From: UBA1046 sp012511325 | GTDB lineage: Bacteria > Bacillota > Clostridia > Saccharofermentanales > DTU023 | DNA length: 64,000 nt | Assembly (NCBI GenBank): GCA_050951925.1 | Contig: JBMNJZ010000001.1 | Location: 372,001-436,000 of the forward strand | Reading direction: 5' to 3' | Shown: piece by piece, positions 32,869 to 42,035 of the stretch | Position numbering within the stretch: the first letter of the stretch is position 1 | Layout: each line of letters starts with the position of its first letter | The notes under the pieces: generated by a model | What the model was told of the DNA's origin: nothing | Seen by the model: the letters and a program-made list of their open reading frames with translations, nothing else | Database searches by the model: none | Position numbers and translations under genes: made by a program

Positions 32869-34443
32869 TTGGGTAAGGTTTCTCTTTACTATCATACAAT
32901 TAAATATTTGAAGCTCAGTCAGGTGGTCAATCGCCTCCGGATTATGCTCGGCAAGGGGTGCAAGCTTGGAGTATCCCCTTCAGAAAGCATAACAAATATT
33001 CAGAAGGTCGAAAGTCCGGAGACTCTAGATTTTGATCCTGTATTCCTTGCGCGTTTTTCCGTGGATGAACTGATGAAAAATAAGATAACTATTCTTCACA
33101 GCAGAAAAGATTTTGATTGGAAATCCAGATGGGAGTTTGAAGATAAATCTGATCTCTGGAATTTTAACCTTCATTATTTTGAGTTTCTTTTTCCACTGGT
33201 AAGAGCGTGGAAAGACACTGGCGAAAAAAGGTATCTAGATAAAACGATAGAGATAATTGGGTGTTGGATAGATTACAATCCCAAGGGAAGTAATCCAGGA
33301 TGGGCCTCTTATACAACAGCACTCCGGATTGTCACTTGGATAAGCTATTACGGTTATGTATGCCAAGCGCTTTCTTCTGAGTTTCGAAAAAAATTCTTAT
33401 CTTCGCTTCATGCCCAATACGTTTACTTGTCCTCCCATCTTGAAAAGGATATTCTCGGTAACCATTACTTTGAGAATTTAAAGAGTCTCATACTTGTAGC
33501 GCTGTTCTTCAAAGATTATACTTTGCTAGAAAAAGCGTTAAGGGACTTTAAGGCTGAGTATAAAGAACAAATATTAGCCGATGGTATGCATTTTGAACTC
33601 AGCCCTATGTATCACAAAATCATCTTTGAAGGAATGCTGAGGGTAGCGATGGCATTGGTAGGTGTAGGGCGTCCGGATAAAGAAATTGAGTCCTATCTTC
33701 AACCTATGCTGGATGTAGCGTATAGCTTCGAAAATGGTCTTAACCGTGTTCCACTGTTTAACGATGGCGGGAATAATGTGGCGAAGAGTCTAGATGCGCT
33801 GGTGATGACAGCAGAGCAGATGTTCGGATTGAAACCAATATTTAAGGGTAGACTTGAAGCTAGTGGTTTCTATATCTTTGAGAAGAGTATTCACGGGAAA
33901 AGATGGAAACTTGTTGTAGATGCTGGGCAGCCTGGACCAAAGTATATTCCTGGACATGCACACTGTGATGCAATGAGCTATGAGCTGTTCTGCGATGGGA
34001 AGCCGATTGTGGTAAACTGTGGAACGTATGCTTACCAATGTAAAGAACGTAGCTTTTTCCGCTCCACAGCAGCACATAACACCGTGATGGTTAATGGAAC
34101 TGAACAAAGTCAATGCTGGGGGATTTTCCGGCTTGCCAAGCGGAGCAGCACAAAGGTAAATGGCATTACTGAAGATTCTATTACGATGGAGATGACGGAT
34201 GCACACGGTCAACGATGTACGCGAACAATTAAGATTAGGCTGGCTCAAATAGAAGTAATAGATGAATCACCGGGGGCAAAGCTTGATGTGTATGTCCATA
34301 TCGCAACGCCAGTAAATCTAGTTAGTTACAGCGATAAGGAAGAAAGCAAGCAGCCATATGCTCCAGATTATGGGTTAAAACAAAATATAACCTGCTATAG
34401 ATTCAGTGGAATTGATAGAGTTACACATACTATCGAACTCTGA
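32869..34443 (+). CDS. Heparinase II/III-family protein
   Basis: 524-residue protein with an N-terminal alpha/alpha-toroid (FNLHYFEFLFPLVRAW, GNHYFENLKSLI) and a C-terminal beta domain with PGHAHCDAMSYELF and AAHNTVMVNG. This is the architecture of heparinase II/III lyases. No signal peptide is evident, so it may act in the cytoplasm or be released otherwise. In many Gram-positive and archaeal glycan clusters such proteins sit next to a two-domain oxidoreductase, as here. A role in uronic-acid polymer processing is inference. TTG start with GAGGAG upstream. Confidence 0.85.
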   Translation: MGKVSLYYHTIKYLKLSQVVNRLRIMLGKGCKLGVSPSESITNIQKVESPETLDFDPVFLARFSVDELMKNKITILHSRKDFDWKSRWEFEDKSDLWNFNLHYFEFLFPLVRAWKDTGEKRYLDKTIEIIGCWIDYNPKGSNPGWASYTTALRIVTWISYYGYVCQALSSEFRKKFLSSLHAQYVYLSSHLEKDILGNHYFENLKSLILVALFFKDYTLLEKALRDFKAEYKEQILADGMHFELSPMYHKIIFEGMLRVAMALVGVGRPDKEIESYLQPMLDVAYSFENGLNRVPLFNDGGNNVAKSLDALVMTAEQMFGLKPIFKGRLEASGFYIFEKSIHGKRWKLVVDAGQPGPKYIPGHAHCDAMSYELFCDGKPIVVNCGTYAYQCKERSFFRSTAAHNTVMVNGTEQSQCWGIFRLAKRSSTKVNGITEDSITMEMTDAHGQRCTRTIKIRLAQIEVIDESPGAKLDVYVHIATPVNLVSYSDKEESKQPYAPDYGLKQNITCYRFSGIDRVTHTIEL

Positions 34444-34474
34444 AAAGAAATAACAAACCCTTGGAGGAATAAAA

Positions 34475-36598
34475 ATGAAACAAATGTTTCTTATGGTAAA
34501 TGATGGCTCTATAAAAATGATGGAAGCGCCCGTGCCAACAGTAAAAGAAAATTTCGTTATCGTAGAAACGATGTACAGTGTTGTCAGCACCGGCACAGAA
34601 AGAGGACTAACATCATTTGGCAGAAAAAATCTTATTCAGAAATGCCTTGAGCGCCCTGACCAGGTGAAGAAGGTTACGGAGAAGATGTCTACAGATGGAA
34701 TTCTTACTACTGTGGAATCTGCTTTTAATAAGCTTGCTGAACCGATGCCTATGGGTTATTCAGGTGTTGGCAAGGTTGTTGAATGCGGCCGTGGAGTTAC
34801 AAAGATTCGGGCAGGTGATATCGTAGCCATGGTGGGCCAGGCTTACCACTGCGAAGTCAACAGGGTTAACCAAAACTTGCTTGTAAGGGTTCCTGAAAGC
34901 AATAATGACGTCCGCCAGTATGCTTTTGCAGCGCTGGGCGCCATCGCACTGGCCGGTATTCACCAGGCCGATGTTGTTTCTGGAGAGACAATTGCCATTA
35001 TCGGCATGGGTCTTCTTGGGCATATCGCAGCGAGAATTCTAAATGCTTACGGGTGTGACGTTATAGGATTTGATATATCCGACAAATCCATGCCCGGCAC
35101 AAATCTAAAAGCGTTTGTAAACTCCGAGGATGATAACGCTGCGGACCTTGTCAAATCTCTTACTATGGGGCGGGGTGTTGACAAAGTCATTATCACGGCA
35201 TCCACCAATAGCAATGCGCCTATGGATCTTGCGGCAGCTATCGCTCGGGATCGCGGGATTATCTGTATGGTTGGCGTTACTCAAATGAATATTGATCGTC
35301 GTCCTTATTATGAAAAGGAGCTTTGCTTCAAGCTGTCACGTTCTTATGGTCCCGGAAGATATGATGCTGATTACGAAGAAAAAGGATTTGATTACCCCAT
35401 TGGCTATGTTCGTTTCACTGAGGGCAGAAATGTTGAAGAATTTGTCCGCCTAATAAGTGAAGGTCGTATTCAGATATCGGATATAATCACCCATGTAATT
35501 GACTTCGACAAGGCACATGATGCCTACGAGATCATCACAACGAACAAAAACCGTGAACACTATATTGGAATTCTTCTAAAATATGCAGATTATCCGGGGA
35601 AGTGGGCATCGCGGATTGATCACGTGGTCACCAAAGCAACAAAGGACGGAATAATCAATGTAGGGCTTATAGGTGCCGGAAACTTTACCAGGTCTACATT
35701 GCTTCCTATTATGAGCGGAACGGGGTTGTTCTATTTCCGTGGAATAGCTACGACCGGTGGTATTGGATCTTCTCAGGCAATTTCATCCACTCCGTTCGAT
35801 TATTCAACGAATGATTATCATGAATTGCTCCAGGATGAGAGCATTGATCTGGTGATAATAACTACAAACCACAATACTCACGGTAAGTTAGTCGTTGAGG
35901 CTCTAAAGGCTGGAAAGCATGTGTATTGTGAGAAGCCGCTTTGTATGACAGAAGAAGAACTCAAGCAGATCCAAGAGACTTATGAACAGAATAAAGGTGA
36001 ACTATTCTGTGGGCTGAATCGGAGATACGCTCCTCTGATTCAGGATATCCGAAAACATCTTAACACTACAGTGATTCCGGCAGTATACGACTACATTGTT
36101 AACGCCGGCATGATTCCTAGTTCTCATTGGACGCAGGATGAAAAGGTAGGTGGAGGCCGCATTATTGGTGAGGCGATTCACTTCATTGATACGATCCAGT
36201 ATCTTGACGGAAGCGAGCTCACGGATGTAAAGGTATCCTATGCGAGCAATCCAGCATATCCAGACAAGGATAATGCTCTAATAACTCTCCGATTAGCATC
36301 TGGTGCAGTTGGCAATGTCGTGTATACCTCAATGGGCTCTAAGAAGTACCCTAAAGAAGAGCTTCGAGTGTTCTCAAACGGCTCCGTTTGCGAGATGGAC
36401 AACTACGTTAAGATGTACAAATACGGTTCCAGCAAGGTTTTGAAACTTAAACTGAAGCAGGATAAAGGTTTTGCAACCGAGTACATGTTCATCGCTGATG
36501 TAATTAAGGGCAAGGCAAAGAACAAGGCGATTCTTGATGCCTTCAAGAGCCATGGACTCCTGATTGCAGCGAAGAAGGCAACGGAAGTCTCTGAGTAA
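34475..36598 (+). CDS. Two-domain oxidoreductase (zinc-type dehydrogenase + Gfo/Idh/MocA)
   Basis: Fusion protein of 707 residues. Residues 1 to about 365 are an MDR/zinc-alcohol-dehydrogenase-type domain with AIIGMGLLGHIAARIL. Residues about 390-705 are a Gfo/Idh/MocA domain with NVGLIGAGNFTR and the catalytic lysine motif EKPLCM. Such fusions recur beside heparinase II/III proteins in glycan clusters (family knowledge), implying a linked sugar-oxidation chemistry that is not defined. TTGGAGGAAT gives a strong ribosome site; 31 bp from the upstream gene. Confidence 0.88.
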   Translation: MKQMFLMVNDGSIKMMEAPVPTVKENFVIVETMYSVVSTGTERGLTSFGRKNLIQKCLERPDQVKKVTEKMSTDGILTTVESAFNKLAEPMPMGYSGVGKVVECGRGVTKIRAGDIVAMVGQAYHCEVNRVNQNLLVRVPESNNDVRQYAFAALGAIALAGIHQADVVSGETIAIIGMGLLGHIAARILNAYGCDVIGFDISDKSMPGTNLKAFVNSEDDNAADLVKSLTMGRGVDKVIITASTNSNAPMDLAAAIARDRGIICMVGVTQMNIDRRPYYEKELCFKLSRSYGPGRYDADYEEKGFDYPIGYVRFTEGRNVEEFVRLISEGRIQISDIITHVIDFDKAHDAYEIITTNKNREHYIGILLKYADYPGKWASRIDHVVTKATKDGIINVGLIGAGNFTRSTLLPIMSGTGLFYFRGIATTGGIGSSQAISSTPFDYSTNDYHELLQDESIDLVIITTNHNTHGKLVVEALKAGKHVYCEKPLCMTEEELKQIQETYEQNKGELFCGLNRRYAPLIQDIRKHLNTTVIPAVYDYIVNAGMIPSSHWTQDEKVGGGRIIGEAIHFIDTIQYLDGSELTDVKVSYASNPAYPDKDNALITLRLASGAVGNVVYTSMGSKKYPKEELRVFSNGSVCEMDNYVKMYKYGSSKVLKLKLKQDKGFATEYMFIADVIKGKAKNKAILDAFKSHGLLIAAKKATEVSE

Positions 36599-36688
36599 AA
36601 CTCGATGGTTTAGAGAGCAACATATTATAATCTGGAAATGTTTTCTGCCAAATTACAGATATACCTTTAGGTAGAATGGAATATTATT

Positions 36689-37837
36689 ATGACAAAAGAT
36701 GGTAAAAAGGTAATATGCATGATAGGAACATATCCTCCTCCTGTTCATGGTCAAGCCGTAGCTTTTGAGATGCTTGCAGAATCACCAGAAGTATTGAGCA
36801 GGTATCACGTTATTAAAGTTGATTATGCACCAAAAAGACAATTGAATAAATACATGATGATTCCCTATAAATTATTACGTAATTTCAGCATGATCCAAAC
36901 ATTGAAAAAAGTAGTACGTGATAATCAGGTAGATATATTCTATCTTGGTATGTCGTCATCAAATCAAGGAGCTGTAAGAGACCTTCTGATTACCAAAACT
37001 ATAGAAAAGGCCTTGAGCAGAGCAAAATTTATTATACACCATCATGGTGGAAACTTTAGAACATTTTACGAGAAAACAGACGATAAACATCGCTCAATGG
37101 TAAACTACTATTTGGAAAGAACAGATTGTGTTATAGTTTTGACTCCCAAATTAATAAAACTCTTTGATGGATTGATTTCAGAAGATAAAGTAAAAGTTGT
37201 TTCAAATGGTATAAGCGCCACTAATAAAATAGCGGAAGAGATTATTGAACAGAAAATCTATGCCTTAAAACAACATAGTACAATACATATTTTGTATCTA
37301 TCTAACATGATAAGGACAAAGGGCTACTATGAACTCCTTCAATCTGCTCCATTACTCCTAGATGCCGGAATTGATTTTGATATAACTTTTGCCGGTGCAT
37401 TCAGAAGTACTTCAGATGAAACGCAGTTTAATAAGTATATTAAGATTCACCAACTTGAAAAAAATGTAAGATATGCAGGCCTTGTAACCGGAAATGACAA
37501 GAATAAGTTACTTGAAGTGAGTAATATTTTTGTTCTTCCAACTTCATATCCCAATGAGGGGCAGCCTATTTCTATTCTTGAATCAATGGCAGCAGGAATG
37601 GCGATTGTTACAACAGATCACGGTGGCATTTCAGATGTAATAAAAAATGAAAAGAATGGAATAATAATAGAGACTATAACCCCTGATGAAATTGCTAACG
37701 CTATATTTCGATTGTCTTCTGATAGGCACTTTCTTGCTAAAATCTGTGCAGAAAATCAGAGAGTATCAAATGAGCAGTATATGGAAGAACACTATGTTCA
37801 AAAAATGCTAGTAATTTTTAACGATTATAGCAAATAA
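36689..37837 (+). CDS. Glycosyltransferase family 4
   Basis: GT-B glycosyltransferase of 382 residues. The N-terminus CMIGTYPPPVHGQAVAFEML and the C-terminal YPNEGQPISILESMAAGMAIVTTDHGGISDVI are classic GT4 features, including the E-x7-E donor-binding motif. Donor and acceptor are unknown. It is the last complete sugar transferase of the plus half. Confidence 0.88.
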   Translation: MTKDGKKVICMIGTYPPPVHGQAVAFEMLAESPEVLSRYHVIKVDYAPKRQLNKYMMIPYKLLRNFSMIQTLKKVVRDNQVDIFYLGMSSSNQGAVRDLLITKTIEKALSRAKFIIHHHGGNFRTFYEKTDDKHRSMVNYYLERTDCVIVLTPKLIKLFDGLISEDKVKVVSNGISATNKIAEEIIEQKIYALKQHSTIHILYLSNMIRTKGYYELLQSAPLLLDAGIDFDITFAGAFRSTSDETQFNKYIKIHQLEKNVRYAGLVTGNDKNKLLEVSNIFVLPTSYPNEGQPISILESMAAGMAIVTTDHGGISDVIKNEKNGIIIETITPDEIANAIFRLSSDRHFLAKICAENQRVSNEQYMEEHYVQKMLVIFNDYSK

Positions 37838-38173
37838 TATATTCAGTGTTAGTAATCTACTTGGTTAATGCAAGCCATAGATAGCTGTGTTTAGGGAAAG
37901 ATAACAATGCAAAACAAGTCAAGTTCAATTGGTGTATTGTTTATACTCATTGGAGCAGTAATCAAAGGATTTCTTTTTTGAGTTACCCCTCAACATTGGA
38001 CAACCAGAAAACAACTTGCTACTATTAGTGCTATTATTACTGCAACTAGAATGATATACATTTATACATTGCTTATGCAACAATATATCCACTTTTACTG
38101 CAAATAGTTAAAGTAATGCTAAAAATATAATAAAGTCTCAAAGACATTTATCAATAATGTGAGGAGAAACACA
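37838..38173 (+). other. Decayed DNA with a 24-codon membrane-like frame
   Basis: At 37907-37981 a 24-codon frame reads MQNKSSSIGVLFILIGAVIKG and stops. The following 120 bp can be read only in pieces as hydrophobic peptides in shifting frames. This looks like the ruined start of a membrane protein, possibly a polymerase or flippase of the original plus half, but the family cannot be named. Confidence 0.4.
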
Positions 38174-38713
38174 ATGAAAAACAATGTACAGAATATATAT
38201 AAAATACTTCCTAGAATTAAAACACGAATCATAAAATTGATATCACATTTCAATCACCCGGTTTACATGAAGTTTTATATAAAGGCTTTAAAAAGACAAG
38301 GAATGGATATTGAAGGACAGCCACTATATATAGGAGCAACAACATCTTTTGATGGAAAGGATTACAGCAAAATTCATATATCTGATAAAGTTGTCATTTC
38401 AAGCGATGTTAGATTGCTTACTCATGATTACTCTCTTTCTAGGGCTTTTGTTGCAAGCGGAATCCAACTTGAAAGGGAGGTATATACTTTGCGCGATATA
38501 CATATTGGGGAAAACTCATTTATTGGCACAAAATCGATCATAATGCCAGGAACAAAAATCGGCAAAAATGTGATTGTCGGAGCAGGGTCAGTTGTCAGAG
38601 GAGAAATTCCTGATAATTCGATTGTGATTGGGAATCCAGCTCAAGTAGTTGCTAATACAATAGAATGGGCGAAAAGACAAAGAGAAAAGGGAGATTATTT
38701 AGAAAACGAATAG
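38174..38713 (+). CDS. Hexapeptide-repeat acyltransferase
   Basis: Left-handed beta-helix O-acetyltransferase of about 179 residues. The C-terminal half shows hexapeptide steps: IHIGENSFIGTKSIIMPGTKIGKNVIVGAGSVV, and the common ending NPAQVV. An N-terminal helical region precedes it. GAGGAGA lies 6 bp before the ATG at 38174. Likely decorates the repeat unit or a nucleotide sugar; acceptor unknown. Confidence 0.87.
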   Translation: MKNNVQNIYKILPRIKTRIIKLISHFNHPVYMKFYIKALKRQGMDIEGQPLYIGATTSFDGKDYSKIHISDKVVISSDVRLLTHDYSLSRAFVASGIQLEREVYTLRDIHIGENSFIGTKSIIMPGTKIGKNVIVGAGSVVRGEIPDNSIVIGNPAQVVANTIEWAKRQREKGDYLENE

Positions 38714-38714
38714 T

Positions 38715-38981
38715 TTAGCTTTTAATGCTTTTCATATTCGTAACCAGCAACATCCTGCCCACCCGTAAAGCATACTTTTGCAAGGCTTTCATATTTCCAT
38801 ATTTCTCTATGGATTTATATAGGAACATTCCTGAAACAACAAAGAAGAACGGAACACCAAGTCGTGAAATGTATCGCCTAATAATTTCTACACCTACATT
38901 TGCTGGAAACCCAATATGTAAAAAGGGAATGAAGTAGGCAAATATTACTCGGCCGATATCAAGCCCTTTATATTTTCTCAT
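38715..38981 (-). pseudogene. Truncated acyltransferase 3 family gene
   Basis: The frame starting MRKYKGLDIGRVIFAYFIPF and containing SRLGVPFFFVVSGMFLY is the N-terminal quarter of an acyltransferase-3 membrane protein, normally over 300 residues. It ends after 88 codons, one base from the stop of the convergent acyltransferase. Its start overlaps the upstream flippase gene by 14 bp, so it was the next gene of the minus operon before truncation at the junction of the two halves. Confidence 0.75.
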
Positions 38982-40275
38982 CAGATGATCTCCATTTTTC
39001 TGCGTTTGCTTTTTGTCTAAATGTATAAACCAAATACGTTGTATTGAGAATGCTCGCCAGCAAAACAATAAAAACCGTTGCTAACGCTGCACCCATTGTA
39101 CCCCACCATTGAACAAAGAAATAATCTGCAATTGCCTTCGTCAAACTGGTAATTACGGCTACAAGTAAGTTAAACTTCAGTTTTCTCTGTGTCACTAGAA
39201 GGTTACCAGATACTATTTGGAATGTACCTGAAAAAAAGTAGCTAATCGCCAATAACCTAAAAACCGGAACTACATCTAAATACTGCTCACCAAACAGAAT
39301 ACTGATAATAAGCGGTGCCATCGCAAATAGTACGACAGATAAAGCTATATTGAATCCACCAAGACTAAGTAATACCTGTTTATATCTATTAATACACCAT
39401 TTTCCGTCATCCTTGTGTTCAGCGAAGTAAGGATACAGATATGTAATCATGGAAAATGGAATGAATGTCATGGCAGTCGGTATCATCATTGCAACTTTAT
39501 AATTAGCCAAAATCGTTTCCTGCGGATCAACAATGCCAAGAACAAACACATCCAACAAGAACATGAGCTCCGAAAGTCCATTATTCAACATAGAGATAAA
39601 GGATATCTTTAGCAGTAGCTTCTTATCTTCGCCGAGCTCACCTGCATTTTTGCTGATGAGAGGGGTGTGGAAAATCAGAAGCCCAATTAGGTATGCAACG
39701 ATATAAGCTACATAATGGCCAATTACCATTCCCGTTTCCCTAAACGGGATAACAAAACCTACAGAAACGATGAACACAAGAGCTGTATGGACAACTTGGA
39801 TTTTGGCGTATTCCTGATTACGCTTCTGCGCCCTTAAATATGATAGTGTCAGGCCATAGAGAAGCTGGAATACAGGCAACACGCTTAATGCACATATGAG
39901 TTTACTACCAGCCTCAATTTTCAAAGGAGCAAATAGACCGATGCCTAGAAGAACCATCACTAATATCAAATTAAATTTAAGGCTGAACTTAGTGCCATAA
40001 ATGTAAATTCTGTTCGCATATTCGGCATCCCCGCTATGTTCACTAGCCAATTGTAATACACCTGAATCCATTCCCATTCCATTAAAAAGCAGAACAATGC
40101 TGTAGATGTTCCACGCATAAGTAAAGGTTCCATATTCTACTTTTGTCAAAATGCGTACTAAGATAACACTGCTTAGGAATCCAATGAATTTATTAATAAC
40201 AGAGCTTCCGAATATATGGAAAAAACCAGTTTGGGAAAGGGTCTTAATCTTGTTAAATTGCTTCTCCTTCTCCAT
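38968..40275 (-). CDS. Polysaccharide repeat-unit flippase (Wzx-like)
   Basis: Multi-pass membrane protein of about 435 residues, family MATE/Wzx, moving lipid-linked repeat units across the membrane. The start GFFHIFGSSVINKFIGFLSSVILVRILTKVEYGTF is characteristic, followed by about 12 hydrophobic helices. ATG 40275 is preferred with GGTGAG 9 bp upstream. It is the only flippase seen in the locus. Confidence 0.9.
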   Translation of the reverse strand: MEKEKQFNKIKTLSQTGFFHIFGSSVINKFIGFLSSVILVRILTKVEYGTFTYAWNIYSIVLLFNGMGMDSGVLQLASEHSGDAEYANRIYIYGTKFSLKFNLILVMVLLGIGLFAPLKIEAGSKLICALSVLPVFQLLYGLTLSYLRAQKRNQEYAKIQVVHTALVFIVSVGFVIPFRETGMVIGHYVAYIVAYLIGLLIFHTPLISKNAGELGEDKKLLLKISFISMLNNGLSELMFLLDVFVLGIVDPQETILANYKVAMMIPTAMTFIPFSMITYLYPYFAEHKDDGKWCINRYKQVLLSLGGFNIALSVVLFAMAPLIISILFGEQYLDVVPVFRLLAISYFFSGTFQIVSGNLLVTQRKLKFNLLVAVITSLTKAIADYFFVQWWGTMGAALATVFIVLLASILNTTYLVYTFRQKANAEKWRSSDEKI

Positions 40276-40285
40276 TTGCAATGTC

Positions 40286-41545
40286 TCACCAATATAATCT
40301 AGCCGCGGACAAAACTGTTAAAACCATAGCTTTTTCACTGGCATTTCCCGTCTTATACAGCTCTTTCATATCAGTAATCAATTGATCCGAAGCGGTAGAT
40401 GGCAAATACAAATAGCCATTTTTTTCGTAGGAATCAAGAAAGTTTCTCAGATCATCATTATGTGAAATCCAAAAACCAATTGGATTCATTCCATCAGCTC
40501 TGCAACTTTCTTTAAAGAACGCTTTTCTAATTCTTCTAATTACAGCTTTAGTATACCGGCGAAAGTATCTTCTAGAATTACTTTCAGTTATAAGCCCACA
40601 CGTCTTTTCCCATTTAAATTTTGCCGCTTCAGGATATTTGGTAATAATCCATTTTTTATATATATTATGCCTAATTCTAAGGTTAATAGGTATATCAAAG
40701 CATAGCTGCATGAATTCTACATTTAAGAACGGAGAACCAACCTCAGTGTAGTGTCTACGAATCAACTGTGAGTTGCATGCACCATGAAAACCGTTTGTAT
40801 ACATTAGAAATATTTCATAGTCGGAATAATTTGCATAAAGTTCTTTTATATAATTAGGTAAATTTTCCTTGAGTCTTTCCGAGTACATCCCGGTTGGCCG
40901 TCTTTTTTCCCCATCTCTCGGATTACGATAAAATGACCCTAATGCGATATCACCAACCAGGCCAGTATGCTCAATTCCGTATTCTGAGAGATTAAGGGAC
41001 TCCAACAATCTCTTTCCCCCTGTAATAGCTGAATAAAGGGAAAGACCTCCCAGAAGTGCAGTATTTTCATCAATATCGTACATGAATGAAGCATCATCAA
41101 GGGATTTGAAAATGAATTCATCCTGCCAGAACAATGATATTTGCTTTGCGATAATCTCATCAAGATATCCTATCCTGCAATATGTGATAATTGTTACCTT
41201 TCGTTTTTTTTCTTCATGTGCTATCCACAAGTTCATGCGAGAATCCAAGCCACCACTCAGATCAGCGAGGTGTCTATACCCATACTCATCGTCCTTTGCC
41301 CATTCCAAGTTAACCGCATTTCTAAATGTTTTATCTATTTCATCTATAATCTGAGCTTCTGACATGGAATCTAAACGCGCTGTATTTCTTTCAAATCTAT
41401 GATAAGTTTTAATTGTCAGTACTTTATCCTTTAAAACAAGATAATCGCCCCCGTGCAGTCTTTTTATTTCATGGGCATATGTCTCGTCTGAAGCAACAAA
41501 ACCATAACTCAGCAATTGATACGCACAAGATTCATTGAAACTCAA
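40286..41545 (-). CDS. Asparagine-synthase-like protein, C-terminal part
   Basis: ATP-pyrophosphatase (synthase) domain with the PP-loop LSGGLDSR. The listed start is a TTG that overlaps the TGA of the upstream frame and has no ribosome site of its own. Adding one base in a run of eight T (41551-41558, A8 on the coding strand) joins the upstream frame as CKEKKIQLSFNESCAYQLL, which reads as a natural linker. The two frames are therefore probably one gene of about 576 codons split by a homopolymer frameshift, transcriptional slippage or sequence error. Such proteins amidate sugar uronates or peptides; substrate unknown. Confidence 0.8.
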   Translation of the reverse strand: MSFNESCAYQLLSYGFVASDETYAHEIKRLHGGDYLVLKDKVLTIKTYHRFERNTARLDSMSEAQIIDEIDKTFRNAVNLEWAKDDEYGYRHLADLSGGLDSRMNLWIAHEEKKRKVTIITYCRIGYLDEIIAKQISLFWQDEFIFKSLDDASFMYDIDENTALLGGLSLYSAITGGKRLLESLNLSEYGIEHTGLVGDIALGSFYRNPRDGEKRRPTGMYSERLKENLPNYIKELYANYSDYEIFLMYTNGFHGACNSQLIRRHYTEVGSPFLNVEFMQLCFDIPINLRIRHNIYKKWIITKYPEAAKFKWEKTCGLITESNSRRYFRRYTKAVIRRIRKAFFKESCRADGMNPIGFWISHNDDLRNFLDSYEKNGYLYLPSTASDQLITDMKELYKTGNASEKAMVLTVLSAARLYW

Positions 41546-42015
41546 TTGTATTTTTTTTCTTTACACCATTCAAGAATATAAGTCACTTGAGAACCTGCAA
41601 CAAAATTACCGTTGTTCTTTAAATAAAAAACAGGCGCATTTCCGATTTGATTTGTAAATACTACCCACTTATTTTCTTTCTTGTCATAAAGTGCTCCAGA
41701 AAAGCACCCTCTAAAACGCGAAAAAAAATTCTCTCCGATTCCAGTGTACATTCTTTCGACGAGATCTTTAATGTTCTGTACATCATACTCAGCAAAGAGT
41801 ATTTTTTTGTTAAGCAAATAACCTTCTAGAACAATAAATAATGTAGCAGTTTCTGCAAAACATTTATCGTCTAAAAATTTATTTAATGTACTCTTTAGTG
41901 CAAAAATTTCATTTTGCTTATTAGAGTATCGATATGTATCAGTAAGAACATTTAATGGACATACTTCTGGCAACGAAATTTGACTATGACCATTCCCAAT
42001 CAAAAAGCCAGGCAT
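41542..42015 (-). CDS. Asparagine-synthase-like protein, N-terminal part
   Basis: N-terminal glutamine-amidotransferase-like (Ntn) domain, 157 codons, good ribosome site GAGGAG. It begins MPGFLIGNG: the catalytic Cys-2 of class II amidotransferases is replaced by proline, so glutamine hydrolysis is not expected. The family fold is still visible in FFSRFRGCFSGALYDKKENKWVVFTNQIGNAPVFY. It ends at the A8 frameshift described for the C-terminal part. Confidence 0.75.
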   Translation of the reverse strand: MPGFLIGNGHSQISLPEVCPLNVLTDTYRYSNKQNEIFALKSTLNKFLDDKCFAETATLFIVLEGYLLNKKILFAEYDVQNIKDLVERMYTGIGENFFSRFRGCFSGALYDKKENKWVVFTNQIGNAPVFYLKNNGNFVAGSQVTYILEWCKEKKYN

Positions 42016-42035
42016 ATTACTGCTCCTCTCTGTTG

